Source of the DNA: Nonomuraea maritima
GTDB taxonomy: Bacteria; Actinomycetota; Actinomycetes; Streptosporangiales; Streptosporangiaceae
Assembly (NCBI RefSeq): GCF_900100395.1
Contig: NZ_FNFB01000001.1
Span: 62,001 to 126,000, forward strand
Direction: 5' to 3'
Length of the DNA: 64,000 nt
How positions within the stretch are numbered: the first letter of the stretch is position 1; the number at the start of each line of letters is the position of its first letter. Shown here in pieces: positions 8,685 to 17,118 of this stretch. The notes beneath the pieces are model-generated. The model did no database searches. It worked only from the letters and a program-made list of their open reading frames with translations, and was not told the DNA's origin. A program made the translations under genes and the position numbers.

Positions 8685-8897
8685 GCACGCCGGCGCGAGC
8701 GCGCCCCGGGCGCCTACGCGGACGTGTTCACGGGCCCGCGGCAGGTGGCGTCGTGCGGGCCTGCGGCGGGGTTCTGGTCCGTTGCTTCGGCTGAGGGTGC
8801 CGCGCAGGCTCGCGATGAGAGTGATGTGCGTGCCTGCAGCAGAGCTCTGCACAGGCTCGCCGTGACGGTGATGTGGGGGCCGCTGAATCGGTGGGCG

Positions 8898-9412
8898 GCG
8901 CGGCGCCACTCGGGAGGGACGGTGGCGCCGCCTTCGCTGGTCAGTCGGTGCGGCCTGGTGACGCGGGCCCGCTCGGGGTGGCACCGCTCCAGGCCTCGTA
9001 CCAAAGGTGGGAGCACAGGTCCATGGACGCGTAGTAGCTGGTGGTGTAGCAGCAGCTGTAGTAGGACGAGCAGTCGTCGTACCAGGAGTACGACCCCGCT
9101 GCCCCTGCGCCGGATGCTGCGGAGCTCGGCGACGGGGTTCGGGCGCCGGCGGGTGTTGCTGTCCCTGCTGTGAGCAGCGCTACGGACATCATCGTGCCGA
9201 GCGCCGCAGTAAGCGTCTTTCTGAGCATGGGCCTCCTCCAGAGGCTGGTGTGACCTGTGGTGCGCCTGAGGACTATCCCGCCAGGAGAAGGCGCCGGACC
9301 AGCGGCGGCGCCACAGCTTCGTACGGGGCGGGGCAGCTCGCCGTCACCGTCGCGGGCGACTGGTCGGACGCCGCGACTGCGGCCTCCTCACCGTACGACG
9401 CGGTTCGCCGCA
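8898..9412. repeat. Tandem duplication, copy 1
   Basis: Aligns with 9414-9957. Both copies contain the same intergenic sequence starting GCGCGGCGCCACTCGGGAGG, a small secreted-protein gene, its ribosome-binding site and a long upstream stretch. At the far end copy 1 (about 9360-9412) carries a degraded duplicate of the last ~17 codons of the MFS gene whose intact end lies at 9905. Confidence 0.75.
8941..9228 (-). CDS. Small secreted Cys/Tyr-rich protein, paralogue A
   Basis: 95 residues of no recognised family. Residues 1-29 are a Sec signal peptide (basic start, hydrophobic core SVALLTAG, cleavage near PAGA). A Ser/Gly/Ala linker follows, then a compact segment with four cysteines (C53, C59, C60, C72) in a C-x5-CC-x11-C pattern, many tyrosines, and the tail YEAWSG...PASPGRTD. 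The paralogue 548 bp upstream keeps the CC pair, the other two cysteines, WYD, AWSG and the exact C-terminal SPGRTD. GGAGG sits six bases before the ATG. Two disulfides are plausible after export. It could be a signalling, antimicrobial or cell-surface peptide; function not known. Confidence 0.7.
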   Translation of the reverse strand: MLRKTLTAALGTMMSVALLTAGTATPAGARTPSPSSAASGAGAAGSYSWYDDCSSYYSCCYTTSYYASMDLCSHLWYEAWSGATPSGPASPGRTD

Positions 9413-9413
9413 G

Positions 9414-9957
9414 GCGCGGCGCCACTCGGGAGGGACGGGTGACGCCGCCTTCGGCGGTCCGTCGGTGCGGCCAGGTGTTCGGTCAGTCGGTGCGGCCCGG
9501 TGACGCGGGCGCGCTCCGGGCGGCGCCGCTCCAGGCGGGGTACCGCATGTGGAGGCACGCGCTCACGGGCGCGTCGTAGGTGTAGTGGCAGCAGTGGCTG
9601 AGGTCGCCGTAGTACTTCATGCAGTCGTACCAGAGGAACGGCCCCGCCCCCGCGCCGGACGGTGCCGAGCTCGCCGACGGGGTCCGGGCGCCGGCGGGTG
9701 CCGCTGTTCCTGCCGTGAGCAGCGCTACGGACGTCACCGCGCCGAGCACCGCGGTAAGCGCCTTCTTCGTGAGCATGGGCCTCCTCAAGAGACTGCTGTG
9801 ACCTGTGGTGCACCTGAGGAATACCCCTGCGGAGAAGGCGCCGGACCAGCGGCGGCGCCACAGCTTCGTACGGGGCGGGGCGGCTCGCCGTCACCGTCGC
9901 GGCGTTACTCGGACGTCGCGGCGGCGGTCTCCTCGCCGTACGCACGGTCCGCCGCGG
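9414..9957. repeat. Tandem duplication, copy 2
   Basis: Second copy of the unit at 8898-9412. It holds the intact 3' end of the MFS gene at its right edge, so it is likely the parental copy. An extra ~29-bp segment near 9460-9490 repeats CGGTGCGGCC and explains the difference in length. Confidence 0.75.
9483..9776 (-). CDS. Small secreted Cys/Tyr-rich protein, paralogue B
   Basis: 97 residues from ATG 9776, with GAGG six bases upstream; an in-frame TTG further upstream lies on that ribosome-binding site and is rejected. Signal peptide residues 1-30 (SVALLTAGTAAPAGA), linker, then WYDCMKYYGDLSHCCHY and the last cysteine at 74: four cysteines (52, 62, 63, 74) matching paralogue A apart from a few inserted residues. 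The ends of the two proteins are nearly identical while the Cys domain has diverged, as in a duplicated gene under changing selection. Family and function unknown. Confidence 0.7.
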   Translation of the reverse strand: MLTKKALTAVLGAVTSVALLTAGTAAPAGARTPSASSAPSGAGAGPFLWYDCMKYYGDLSHCCHYTYDAPVSACLHMRYPAWSGAARSAPASPGRTD

Positions 9958-11146
9958 GGGCGGCGGAAAGGTCGGGTGTGGGCGCAGGGCGGGAGCGCCA
10001 GAAGGGGAGGGCGGCGAGGACGATGGCGGCTCCGATCAGCCCCGCCACGGTGAACGCCCACGACGGACCACCGGAGTCGATCACCGCTCCGGCGATGGGG
10101 GCCGAGACGGCGCCGCCGATCAGCAGGGCGGTGCCGTGCAGGCCCATCGCCTCGCCACGGGCCGCGCTGGGCACCCACCGGGTGAGCACGTCGACCGTGG
10201 ACGACAGCGCCGGCGCGCACAGCAGGCCCGCGGGCAGCAGCGCCAGCACCACCCACTGCCAGCCGCCGCCGACGAGCCCCACCGGGATCGTCAGCACCCC
10301 CATCGCGCCGATCAGGACGAGCGGCGACAGGCCCCGCGACAGCCCGCCGTAGACGAACCCGCCGATCAGCGAGTAGAGGCACCAGACGGCGACGGCGATG
10401 CCGACCCACGCGGTCTGCCCGGCGTGCTCCATCGTCGCGACCAGGGACAGCTCGCTCGCGGTGAGCACGAATGTGGCCGCCGCGGTCGTGCCGAGCAGCG
10501 CGACGAACGCGGGCGTGAGCCACTGCCTGCGCGGCACCCCGCGCTGCGGCTCCTCCAGTTCCTCGGCCGAGCGGACCGGCGGGTTGAGCAGGATCAGCCC
10601 GATGCCCGCGACGGTCAGGCCCGCTCCGATGGTGATCATCGTGACGCCGCTGCCGAGCGTGACGATGCCCGCGCCGGCCAGCGCGGGCCCCACCATGTAG
10701 GACACCTCGACCAGCATGGAGTCGAGGGCGAAGCCGGTGCGCCGCTGGTCGACGGGCACCAGGGCGGCCAGGCACTGCCGGGTCACGCTGAAGACCGGCA
10801 GCGACAGCAAGCCGGCGAACAGCGCCGCCACGACCAGCGTCCAGTACGGCAGCGCCCACGCGCACGACCAGAACACCGCCTGGGCGGCCGTGGTCACGAT
10901 GAGCACGGGACGCAGGCCGTAGCGGTCGACCATGCGGCCCGACAGGGGCGAGCCGATCGCGTTGCCGATGGTGCTGGCCGCGGTGATCACCCCGGCGGGG
11001 ACGAAGTCGAGACCCATCGACACCGCGACGTGCAGGGTGAGTGCCATGCCCATGGCCGTGGACGGCACCCGGGCGAGCAGCCCCACGAGCAGAAGGGTGC
11101 GTACGCCGGGGATGGCGAGCAAGCGCCGGTAAGAGCCGAGAGCCAT
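9905..11146 (-). CDS. MFS transporter
   Basis: 413 residues with 12 predicted helices. Loop 2-3 motif [15 protein letters not shown]; the second half carries [15 protein letters not shown]. The N-terminus [20 protein letters not shown] matches a common actinobacterial MFS group near primary-metabolism genes. It is divergent from panB across 130 bp that include the palindrome GTTTCGAAAC (11191-11200), a possible shared operator. The last ~17 codons were copied into the tandem duplication downstream. Substrate unknown. Confidence 0.85.
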   Translation of the reverse strand: MALGSYRRLLAIPGVRTLLLVGLLARVPSTAMGMALTLHVAVSMGLDFVPAGVITAASTIGNAIGSPLSGRMVDRYGLRPVLIVTTAAQAVFWSCAWALPYWTLVVAALFAGLLSLPVFSVTRQCLAALVPVDQRRTGFALDSMLVEVSYMVGPALAGAGIVTLGSGVTMITIGAGLTVAGIGLILLNPPVRSAEELEEPQRGVPRRQWLTPAFVALLGTTAAATFVLTASELSLVATMEHAGQTAWVGIAVAVWCLYSLIGGFVYGGLSRGLSPLVLIGAMGVLTIPVGLVGGGWQWVVLALLPAGLLCAPALSSTVDVLTRWVPSAARGEAMGLHGTALLIGGAVSAPIAGAVIDSGGPSWAFTVAGLIGAAIVLAALPFWRSRPAPTPDLSAAPAADRAYGEETAAATSE

Positions 11147-11276
11147 GGTGTTCGTTACCTCCTGGGTGATTGTGGCAGGTCACGCCGACAGTTTCGAAAC
11201 GGTTCAGCGCGTGACATCATCGGAGGCAGTCCGGGGACGCATAAGGCGCCTCGAGACGTTTCTGGAGTGTTCACAC

Positions 11277-12107
11277 ATGTCCTCTTCAACCACGCTGTAC
11301 GGGGGCGCGCAGGGACGTCGCGTCACCATCCGTGACCTCGCCGCGGCCAAGGAGCGCGGAGAGCGGTGGCCGATGCTCACCGCCTACGACGCGATGACGG
11401 CCCGGATCTTCGACGCGGCCGGCATCCCGGTCCTGCTGGTCGGCGACTCGGCGGCCATGGTCGTCTACGGCCACGAGTCGACCCTGCCGGTCACGGTCGA
11501 CGACCTGCTGCCGCTCACCGCGGCCGTCGTGCGCGGCTCGTCGCGCGCGCTCGTGGTCGCCGACCTGCCGTTCGGTTCCTACCAGGCCTCCCCCGCGCAG
11601 GCGCTCGAGTCGGCCGGGCGCTTCATGAAGGAGGCCGGCGCGCACGCGGTCAAGCTGGAAGGCGGCCGCCGCGTCCTGCCGCAGGTCGAGGCGCTGGTCT
11701 CGGCGGGAGTGCCGGTCATGGCGCATCTCGGGCTGACGCCGCAGTCGGTCAACACGTTCGGCGGCTACCGGGTCCAGGGCCGGGGGCAGGCCGGCGACGA
11801 GCTCATGGCCGACGCGAAGGACCTCGAGCGGGCCGGGGCGTTCTCCCTGGTGCTCGAGTGCGTGCCCGCCGACCTCGCGCAGCGGGTGACCGCGTCGCTC
11901 GCCATCCCGACGATCGGGATCGGCGCAGGGGCGGCGACCGACGCGCAGGTGCTCGTGTGGCAGGACCTCATGGGGCTGACCCCGCGCCCGGCCAGGTTCG
12001 TCAAGCAGTACGCCGACCTGACCGGCGTGATGGACCAGGCCGTGCGCGCGTTCGCCGACGAGGTGCGGACGGGCGCCTTCCCCGCGCCGGAGCACACCTA
12101 CACGTGA
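11277..12107 (+). CDS. panB: 3-methyl-2-oxobutanoate hydroxymethyltransferase
   Basis: First committed step of pantothenate and CoA synthesis: adds a hydroxymethyl group from 5,10-methylene-THF to 2-oxoisovalerate. 276 residues, usual length. Motifs: [10 protein letters not shown] (36-45), metal-binding aspartates in [12 protein letters not shown] (D57) and [11 protein letters not shown] (D96), KLEGG (126-130), the signature [16 protein letters not shown] and IPTIGIGAG near the end. ATG 11277 is chosen because the family N-terminus ([14 protein letters not shown]) begins just after it; the longer frame runs through the promoter. It stands alone, with panC and panD not in the window. Confidence 0.95.
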   Translation: MSSSTTLYGGAQGRRVTIRDLAAAKERGERWPMLTAYDAMTARIFDAAGIPVLLVGDSAAMVVYGHESTLPVTVDDLLPLTAAVVRGSSRALVVADLPFGSYQASPAQALESAGRFMKEAGAHAVKLEGGRRVLPQVEALVSAGVPVMAHLGLTPQSVNTFGGYRVQGRGQAGDELMADAKDLERAGAFSLVLECVPADLAQRVTASLAIPTIGIGAGAATDAQVLVWQDLMGLTPRPARFVKQYADLTGVMDQAVRAFADEVRTGAFPAPEHTYT

Positions 12108-12111
12108 GGGC

Positions 12112-13038
12112 TCAGCCGGTGAGCGTGGCCGGGTCGGTGTTGGAGCCGCACACCACCACCGCCACCCGCTCCCCCGGCTCGGGCCGGTGGACGCCCGACA
12201 GCAGCGCCGCGTAGGCGGCCGCGCCCGCGTGCTCGGCCGCCAGGCGGTGCCGCTCCCAGAGGGTGCGCCGGGCCGCCACTATGGCGTCGTCGCTCACCAG
12301 CACGCTCTCGACCCGCGGCCCGGAGAGGATCTCGAAAGCCAGGCCGCCGATCGTGGTGGCGCCGAGCGCGTCCGCGCCCACCCCGCTGACCTGTACCGGA
12401 ACCGGTTCGCCGGCCCGCAGCGCCGCGTTCAGGGTCGGAATGCGCTCGGGCTCGACGGCCACGACGCGCGGCCCCGAGCCGCCGGCGGACGTGCCCACGG
12501 TGATCCCGGCCGCGAACCCGCCGCCGCCGACCGCCACGAGGACGGTGTCGACCCCACCGGTCTGCTCCAGGAGTTCGAGCCCGGTGGTGCCCTGCCCGGC
12601 GATCACCTCGGGCTGGTCGTACGCGTGCACCTGCAGCGCGCCGGTCTCGGCGGCGCGCTTGGCCGCGGCCTCGGCCGCCTCGGCGTAGACGGCGCCGGTC
12701 TGCGTGATGTGCGCCCCCAGCGCGCGCAGCCCGGCCACCTTGACGGTGCTGGTCACCTCGGGCACGAAGATCTCGGCCCGCACACCGAGCGCGCGGGCCG
12801 CGTGCGCGACCGCCAGCCCGTGGTTGCCGCCGCTCGCCGCGACCACGCCGCCTGGGGGCATCTCGCCGGCGGCCAGCATGCGGTTGAACGCGCCCCGCAC
12901 CTTGAACGACCCGGAGTGCTGCAGCAGCTCCAGCTTGAACGTGAGCCCGGGCGCGACCTCGAGCACGGGCGTGCGGAGCACGTGACCGCCGATCCTCCCG
13001 GCGGCGGCGAGCACATCTTCGTGGGCAACGGCGGTCAC
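12112..13038 (-). CDS. PLP-dependent serine/threonine dehydratase (fold type II)
   Basis: Deaminates serine or threonine to a 2-oxo acid, or acts on a related hydroxy amino acid. 308 residues from GTG 13038, with GAGGAGA upstream. Motifs: the PLP lysine K46 in SGSFKVRGAFN, phosphate-binding loop GVVAASGGNHGLAVA, and the glycine-rich VAVGGGGFAAG. There is no C-terminal ACT domain, so it is the short catabolic-like form rather than IlvA. It lies 42 bp after the trans-sulfuration enzyme on the same strand and is probably its operon partner; a 2-oxobutyrate-forming pair is an inference. Confidence 0.85.
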   Translation of the reverse strand: MTAVAHEDVLAAAGRIGGHVLRTPVLEVAPGLTFKLELLQHSGSFKVRGAFNRMLAAGEMPPGGVVAASGGNHGLAVAHAARALGVRAEIFVPEVTSTVKVAGLRALGAHITQTGAVYAEAAEAAAKRAAETGALQVHAYDQPEVIAGQGTTGLELLEQTGGVDTVLVAVGGGGFAAGITVGTSAGGSGPRVVAVEPERIPTLNAALRAGEPVPVQVSGVGADALGATTIGGLAFEILSGPRVESVLVSDDAIVAARRTLWERHRLAAEHAGAAAYAALLSGVHRPEPGERVAVVVCGSNTDPATLTG

Positions 13039-13079
13039 GGTATCTCCTCGTTCACGGCGACGGCGGACGTACGCCGAGG

Positions 13080-14276
13080 CTATTGCAGGGGCTGTCGCAG
13101 TGCCTGCGCCAGGTCCGCCCAGAGGTCCTCGGGGTGCTCGACGCCCACGGCCAGGCGCACGGTGCCCTCGCCGATGCCGCTGCGCCGGAGCTCCTCCGGG
13201 GTGAGTGAGCGGTGCGAGGTGGTGGCCGGGTGCAGGACGAGCGTCTCGACGCCGCCGAGCGAGGGGGCGAGCAGCGCCAGACGTACGGAGCGCATGAACG
13301 CCTCGCCCGCCGCGCGCCCGCCGGCCAGGTCGAACGACAGGACCCCGCCGAACCCGGACAGCAGCTTGCCCGCCGGCTCGTACGACGGGTGCGACGGCAG
13401 CCCCGGCCAGTGGACGGCGGCCACGGCGGGGTGCTCGGCCAGCCGGGCGGCCAGGAAGGCGGCATTGGAGCAGTGCCGTTCCATGCGCAGTTCCAGCGTC
13501 TGCATCCCGCGCAGCGTCAGCCAGGCCGCGAACGGGTCGGCCGAGGCCCCCAGCTCGATCGCGAAGTGCCACACCTTCTCGTACAGGGCGGTGTCGGCGA
13601 AGACGGCGATCCCGCCGACCACGTCGGTGTGCCCGCCCAGGTACTTGGTGGCGGAGTGGACGACGATGTCGGCGCCGTGCTCGATCGGACGGCACAGCAG
13701 AGGCGTGGCGAACGTGTTGTCCACCACCGAGACGAGCCCGAGCTCACGCGCCTGCGCGCACATCCCGGGCAGGTCGGCGACCAGCGTCATCGGGTTGCTG
13801 ATCGTCTCCAGGTACACGAGCCGGGTCTCCGGCCGGACGGCGGCCCGCAGGGCGGCTGGGTCGTCGCCCGGCACGTACGTGACGGTGATCCCGAAGCGGG
13901 CGGTCAGCTCGCCGAGCATGGCGGCCGTGCCTCCGTACAGGGAGTTCTGGGCGACCAGGTGGTCGCCCGGCTTCAGCAGACCGAGCAGGACGATGTTGAT
14001 CGCGCCCATGCCCGAGCCCGTCGCGACGCCTGCGACGGCGCCCTCCAGGTCGGCGACGGCCTGCTCCAGGGAACGTACGGTCGGGTTGCTGTAGCGCCCG
14101 TAGACGAACGCGCCGTCGGGACGCCCCATGGCCTCGGCCATCACCGCGGGGTCGTCGAACGTGAACCCCGACGTCTGGTAGATCGGCATGGCGATCGGAC
14201 GGCTGTTGTCGACGACGGGCTGCGGCACGTGCACGGCTCTGGTGCCGGGCCGGAGGTTCGCGCGGAAATCGGTCAT
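13080..14276 (-). CDS. Cys/Met metabolism PLP enzyme (cystathionine gamma-synthase / gamma-lyase family)
   Basis: 398 residues from ATG 14276. Fold type I trans-sulfuration enzyme: YGRYSNPTVRSLE (59-71), D186 in VVDNTFATPLL, PLP lysine K211 in SATKYLGGHTDVVGG, and the C-terminal SLGGVETLVLHPATTSH. Synthase, cystathionine lyase and methionine gamma-lyase cannot be separated by sequence reading alone. It is divergent from a MocR regulator 59 bp away, which probably controls it, and co-directional with a serine/threonine dehydratase, favouring a role in methionine or cysteine turnover. Confidence 0.85.
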   Translation of the reverse strand: MTDFRANLRPGTRAVHVPQPVVDNSRPIAMPIYQTSGFTFDDPAVMAEAMGRPDGAFVYGRYSNPTVRSLEQAVADLEGAVAGVATGSGMGAINIVLLGLLKPGDHLVAQNSLYGGTAAMLGELTARFGITVTYVPGDDPAALRAAVRPETRLVYLETISNPMTLVADLPGMCAQARELGLVSVVDNTFATPLLCRPIEHGADIVVHSATKYLGGHTDVVGGIAVFADTALYEKVWHFAIELGASADPFAAWLTLRGMQTLELRMERHCSNAAFLAARLAEHPAVAAVHWPGLPSHPSYEPAGKLLSGFGGVLSFDLAGGRAAGEAFMRSVRLALLAPSLGGVETLVLHPATTSHRSLTPEELRRSGIGEGTVRLAVGVEHPEDLWADLAQALRQPLQ

Positions 14277-14314
14277 GGCTTGAGAATCCCCCGCGACAAG
14301 CCGCGAGTTGAGCG

Positions 14315-14350
14315 CCAATCCCGGAGAATTGGACCGTGAATGGGACCAAT
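14315..14350. promoter_or_regulatory. Repeat cluster in the MocR / trans-sulfuration divergent promoter
   Basis: CCAAT (14315-14319), ATTGG (14328-14332) and CCAAT (14346-14350), forming alternating inverted repeats; AATTGGACC and AATGGGACC (starting 14327 and 14339) also form a direct repeat with 12-bp period overlapping the MocR start codon. MocR proteins commonly bind paired direct repeats, so this is a candidate autoregulatory operator. Confidence 0.45.
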
Positions 14351-15757
14351 CTTGCCGACCTCGTCGACCTGCTCGGCCGATGGGCGTCCGGACGCGGCCC
14401 CCTCTACCTGTTGCTGGCCGCCCGGCTGCGGGCGTTGATCGACGACGGCGTCCTCGCCCCCGGCGACGCGCTGCCGCCCGACCGGGTGCTGGCCGCACGG
14501 CTGGCGGTGGGCCGGGGCACGGTGGTGGCGGCGTATGAGCTGCTGCGGCAGGAGGGCCGCCTGACGCGGCGCCAGGGCAGCGGCACCCGGGTGGCCCCGC
14601 TCGACCTGTCCGCGACGCGGGCCGCCGACGGCGTGCCGGCCAACCCGCTGCTCCAGCACCTCCTGCACCCGCCCGACGGCGTGCTGCTGCTGACCTGCGC
14701 CGCCCCGGTCGACCCGCCCGGCGTGGTGGCGGAGGCGTACGCCGAGGCGGCGGCGCTCCTGCCGGGCGCGTACGGCCTGGGCTACCAGCCGGCGGGTCAC
14801 CCGGCGCTGCGGGAGGCGCTGGCGGCGTACTACACCGAGCGCGGCCTGCCCACCGCGCCCGAGGAGATCATCGTGACGACGGGTGCCCAGCAGGCCCTCA
14901 CCCTGGTGACCGGGCTGCTGGTGTCGCCCGGCGACACCGTGCTGGCCGAGACGCCGACATACCCGGGCGCGCTGGAGGTCTTCCGGCACGCGGCCGCGGT
15001 CGTCAGACCGGCCGCGAGCATCGAGGACACTCGGGAACGTCCGGCCCTGGCCTACTTCGTCCCGACGGTCCGCAACCCTGACGGCGCGGTCATGGACAAC
15101 CTGTCCCGCAGGCGGCTGGCCGGGCTCGCGGCGGCGTACGACGTGCCGCTGATCGACGACGAGGTCCGCGCCGAGCTGTGCTTCTCGGGCGAGCGGCCCC
15201 CGCCGCTGGCCTCCTTCGCGCGCGGCGAGCAGGTGATCACCATCGGGTCGCTGAGCAAGCTCGTGTGGGGCGGGCTGCGGGTGGGGTGGATCCGCGCGGC
15301 GGCGCCGCTGGCGTCGCGGCTGGCGCGGCTGCGCGCCGTCCACGACCTCGGTGGTGAGGTGGTCAGCCAGCTCGCCGCCGTCGCCCTGCTGCGCCGCCTC
15401 GACGAGGTACGCGCCACGCAGGTGCGCACGCTGCGCGCCCGCCACGACCACCTGTGCGCCGAGCTGCGGGCCTGCCTGCCTCCGTGGACGTTCACGCCCG
15501 CGCGGGGCGGCCACACCGTGTGGGTACGCCTCCCGCGCGGCGACGCCGACTCCTTCGCGCAGGTCGCCCTCCGGCACGGCGTGGCGGTGCCGCCTGGACG
15601 GTCGTTCGACCCCCGCGGCGGGCACGCCGACCACCTCCGGCTGCACTTCCTGCTGCCGGAGGAGGACCTGTCACGAGCGGTGCACACCCTGGCCGTGGCC
15701 TGGGACTCCTACCGCGGGGACGGCCGCGCGGTGTCCCGGCAGCCCCTGATCGTCTGA
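14336..15757 (+). CDS. MocR-type transcriptional regulator (GntR wHTH fused to aminotransferase-like domain)
   Basis: 473 residues. Residues ~18-85 are a GntR winged helix: LYLLLAARLRALIDDGVL, LPPDRVLAARLAVGRGTV, then RRQGSGTRV in the wing. Residues ~115-460 are a fold type I aminotransferase used as a PLP/amino-compound sensor, with the Schiff-base lysine K308 in SLSKLVWGGLRVGW. GTG 14336 has GGAG nine bases upstream. It is divergent from the trans-sulfuration enzyme and dehydratase and probably regulates them in response to PLP or an amino acid adduct. PdxR is the best-known relative, but no pyridoxal synthase genes are nearby. Confidence 0.9.
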   Translation: MNGTNLADLVDLLGRWASGRGPLYLLLAARLRALIDDGVLAPGDALPPDRVLAARLAVGRGTVVAAYELLRQEGRLTRRQGSGTRVAPLDLSATRAADGVPANPLLQHLLHPPDGVLLLTCAAPVDPPGVVAEAYAEAAALLPGAYGLGYQPAGHPALREALAAYYTERGLPTAPEEIIVTTGAQQALTLVTGLLVSPGDTVLAETPTYPGALEVFRHAAAVVRPAASIEDTRERPALAYFVPTVRNPDGAVMDNLSRRRLAGLAAAYDVPLIDDEVRAELCFSGERPPPLASFARGEQVITIGSLSKLVWGGLRVGWIRAAAPLASRLARLRAVHDLGGEVVSQLAAVALLRRLDEVRATQVRTLRARHDHLCAELRACLPPWTFTPARGGHTVWVRLPRGDADSFAQVALRHGVAVPPGRSFDPRGGHADHLRLHFLLPEEDLSRAVHTLAVAWDSYRGDGRAVSRQPLIV

Positions 15758-15766
15758 CCGGCGGGC

Positions 15767-16420
15767 TCAGACGTCGGTGATGCGGAGGCCGGCGTGGGCC
15801 TTGTAGCGGCGGTTGATCGAGATGATGTTGGCGGTGAGCGCCTCGACCTGGTGGGCGTTGCGCAGCCGTCCGCCGTAGACGCCGCGCACCCCCGGCAGGA
15901 CCTCGGCCAGCGCCCGCACCGTGTCGGTCGCCTCGCGGTCGTCGCCCAGCACGAGCACGTCGAGGTCGACCTTCTCGACCGCCGGGTCCATCAGCAGCAC
16001 CGCGGACACGTGGTGGAACGCGGCCACGACGCGGCTGTCGGGCAGCACGGCCGCCGCCTGCTGGGCGGCGCTGCCCTCCTCGACCGGCAGCGCGTACGCC
16101 CCCTGCTTGTCGAACCCGAGCGGGTTCACGCAGTCGACCACGATCTTCCCTGCCAGCTCGGACCGCAGCGACTCCAGCAACGCCTTGTGCCCCTCGTACG
16201 GCACCGCCACGATCACGAGGTCGGCCGCGGCGGCGACGGCGGCGTTCTCGTCGCCCTCGGCGCCGGCACCGATCGACGCGGCCGCCTCGCGGGCGCGCTC
16301 CGCGCTGCGCGACCCGATGAGCACCTTGAGCCCGCCGAGCGCGAACCGCCGCGCCAGCCCCTTGCCCTGGTCACCCGTGCCGCCGAGGATGCCGACGGTA
16401 AGCCCACTCACAGTTGTCAT
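15767..16420 (-). CDS. npdG: NADPH:F420 oxidoreductase-like protein
   Basis: 217 residues. Moves hydride between NADPH and coenzyme F420, an actinobacterial and archaeal cofactor. N-terminal Rossmann motif GILGGTGDQGKGLARRFA, then IGSRSAERAREAA for the NADP phosphate, VAVPYEGHKALLES and VVDCVNPLGFDK; the C-terminal part (NAHQVEALTANIISINRRYK) closes the F420 site. Size and order fit the Fno/NpdG family. The ATG at 16420 is used; a GTG four codons in is possible. No F420 biosynthesis genes are in the window. Confidence 0.85.
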   Translation of the reverse strand: MTTVSGLTVGILGGTGDQGKGLARRFALGGLKVLIGSRSAERAREAAASIGAGAEGDENAAVAAAADLVIVAVPYEGHKALLESLRSELAGKIVVDCVNPLGFDKQGAYALPVEEGSAAQQAAAVLPDSRVVAAFHHVSAVLLMDPAVEKVDLDVLVLGDDREATDTVRALAEVLPGVRGVYGGRLRNAHQVEALTANIISINRRYKAHAGLRITDV

Positions 16421-16530
16421 AGCCTCGATGATGCCAGCAGCGCCGAACCGTCCTGAGCGCCGCCCGAACACAGCGGCAGAACACCCGCAGATCCCGGCAT
16501 CACCGGCGAAGCACGGCTTCGTCGGGCACC

Positions 16531-17118
16531 ATGGTGTCCATGGACTCCGGATCGGTGGCCCTGCTGCGCGAACTCCTGGACGGCTCCGGCTGGCTCGAAC
16601 GCACCCGTGAACTCGGCCTGGCGCTGCGCGCCACGCGGTCACCCGGCGGCCTGCTGGTGGTGGGCACGCCCGACGACGAGCCCTGGCACGTGACGGCGCA
16701 CCTGAGCGACGAGGCCAGGTTCGCGGGGCTGCCGCAGCTCACGCCGACCCTCGTCCGCTGGAACCCGCCCCCGGACGCGCCCGCCCATCTGGGGGTCGGC
16801 GTCGAGCGGCTGGAGCGCGCCGCGCGCGGCGAGACCCTGTTCGTGCTGAGCGAGCAGCAGGCGCCGGTGCCGCTGCTCGAACGGGTCGACGACGCCCGCC
16901 GCACGGGGGCGACGATCCTCGCGATCGAAGGCGGCGACCCCGAGCTGGCCGGCCTCGCGCACGACGCCATCGCGGTGCCGCGCAGCGGGCCGGTGTCGTT
17001 CGACGGCGCCCAGCACCTGGTCAGCGCGGCGGCGGGCGAGGTCGAACAGCGGCGCGGCCTGCGCGAGCGGCTGGCCCGCCTGCTCGACAAGCTCAGCGGG
17101 CCACGAGTCACCGACTAG
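16531..17118 (+). CDS. SIS-like hypothetical protein
   Basis: 195 residues (or 192 from the ATG at 16540). No firm family. The middle and end resemble a sugar-isomerase (SIS) fold: LLVVGTPDDEPWHVTAHL, ETLFVLSEQQAPVPLLERV, and ATILAIEGGDPELAGLAHD followed by AIAVP, the usual SIS beta-alpha pattern that ends in a hydrophobic 'VP'. The final 40 residues are charged and probably helical. No catalytic residues could be assigned. It overlaps the convergent LysR gene by four bases at the stop. Codon use matches its neighbours, so it is a real gene of unknown role. Confidence 0.6.
   Translation: MVSMDSGSVALLRELLDGSGWLERTRELGLALRATRSPGGLLVVGTPDDEPWHVTAHLSDEARFAGLPQLTPTLVRWNPPPDAPAHLGVGVERLERAARGETLFVLSEQQAPVPLLERVDDARRTGATILAIEGGDPELAGLAHDAIAVPRSGPVSFDGAQHLVSAAAGEVEQRRGLRERLARLLDKLSGPRVTD

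Noticed and set aside
9776..9788. Upstream TTG start for the Cys-rich protein B
   Set aside because: It lies on the AGGAGG ribosome-binding site, and the paralogue conserves only the downstream ATG.
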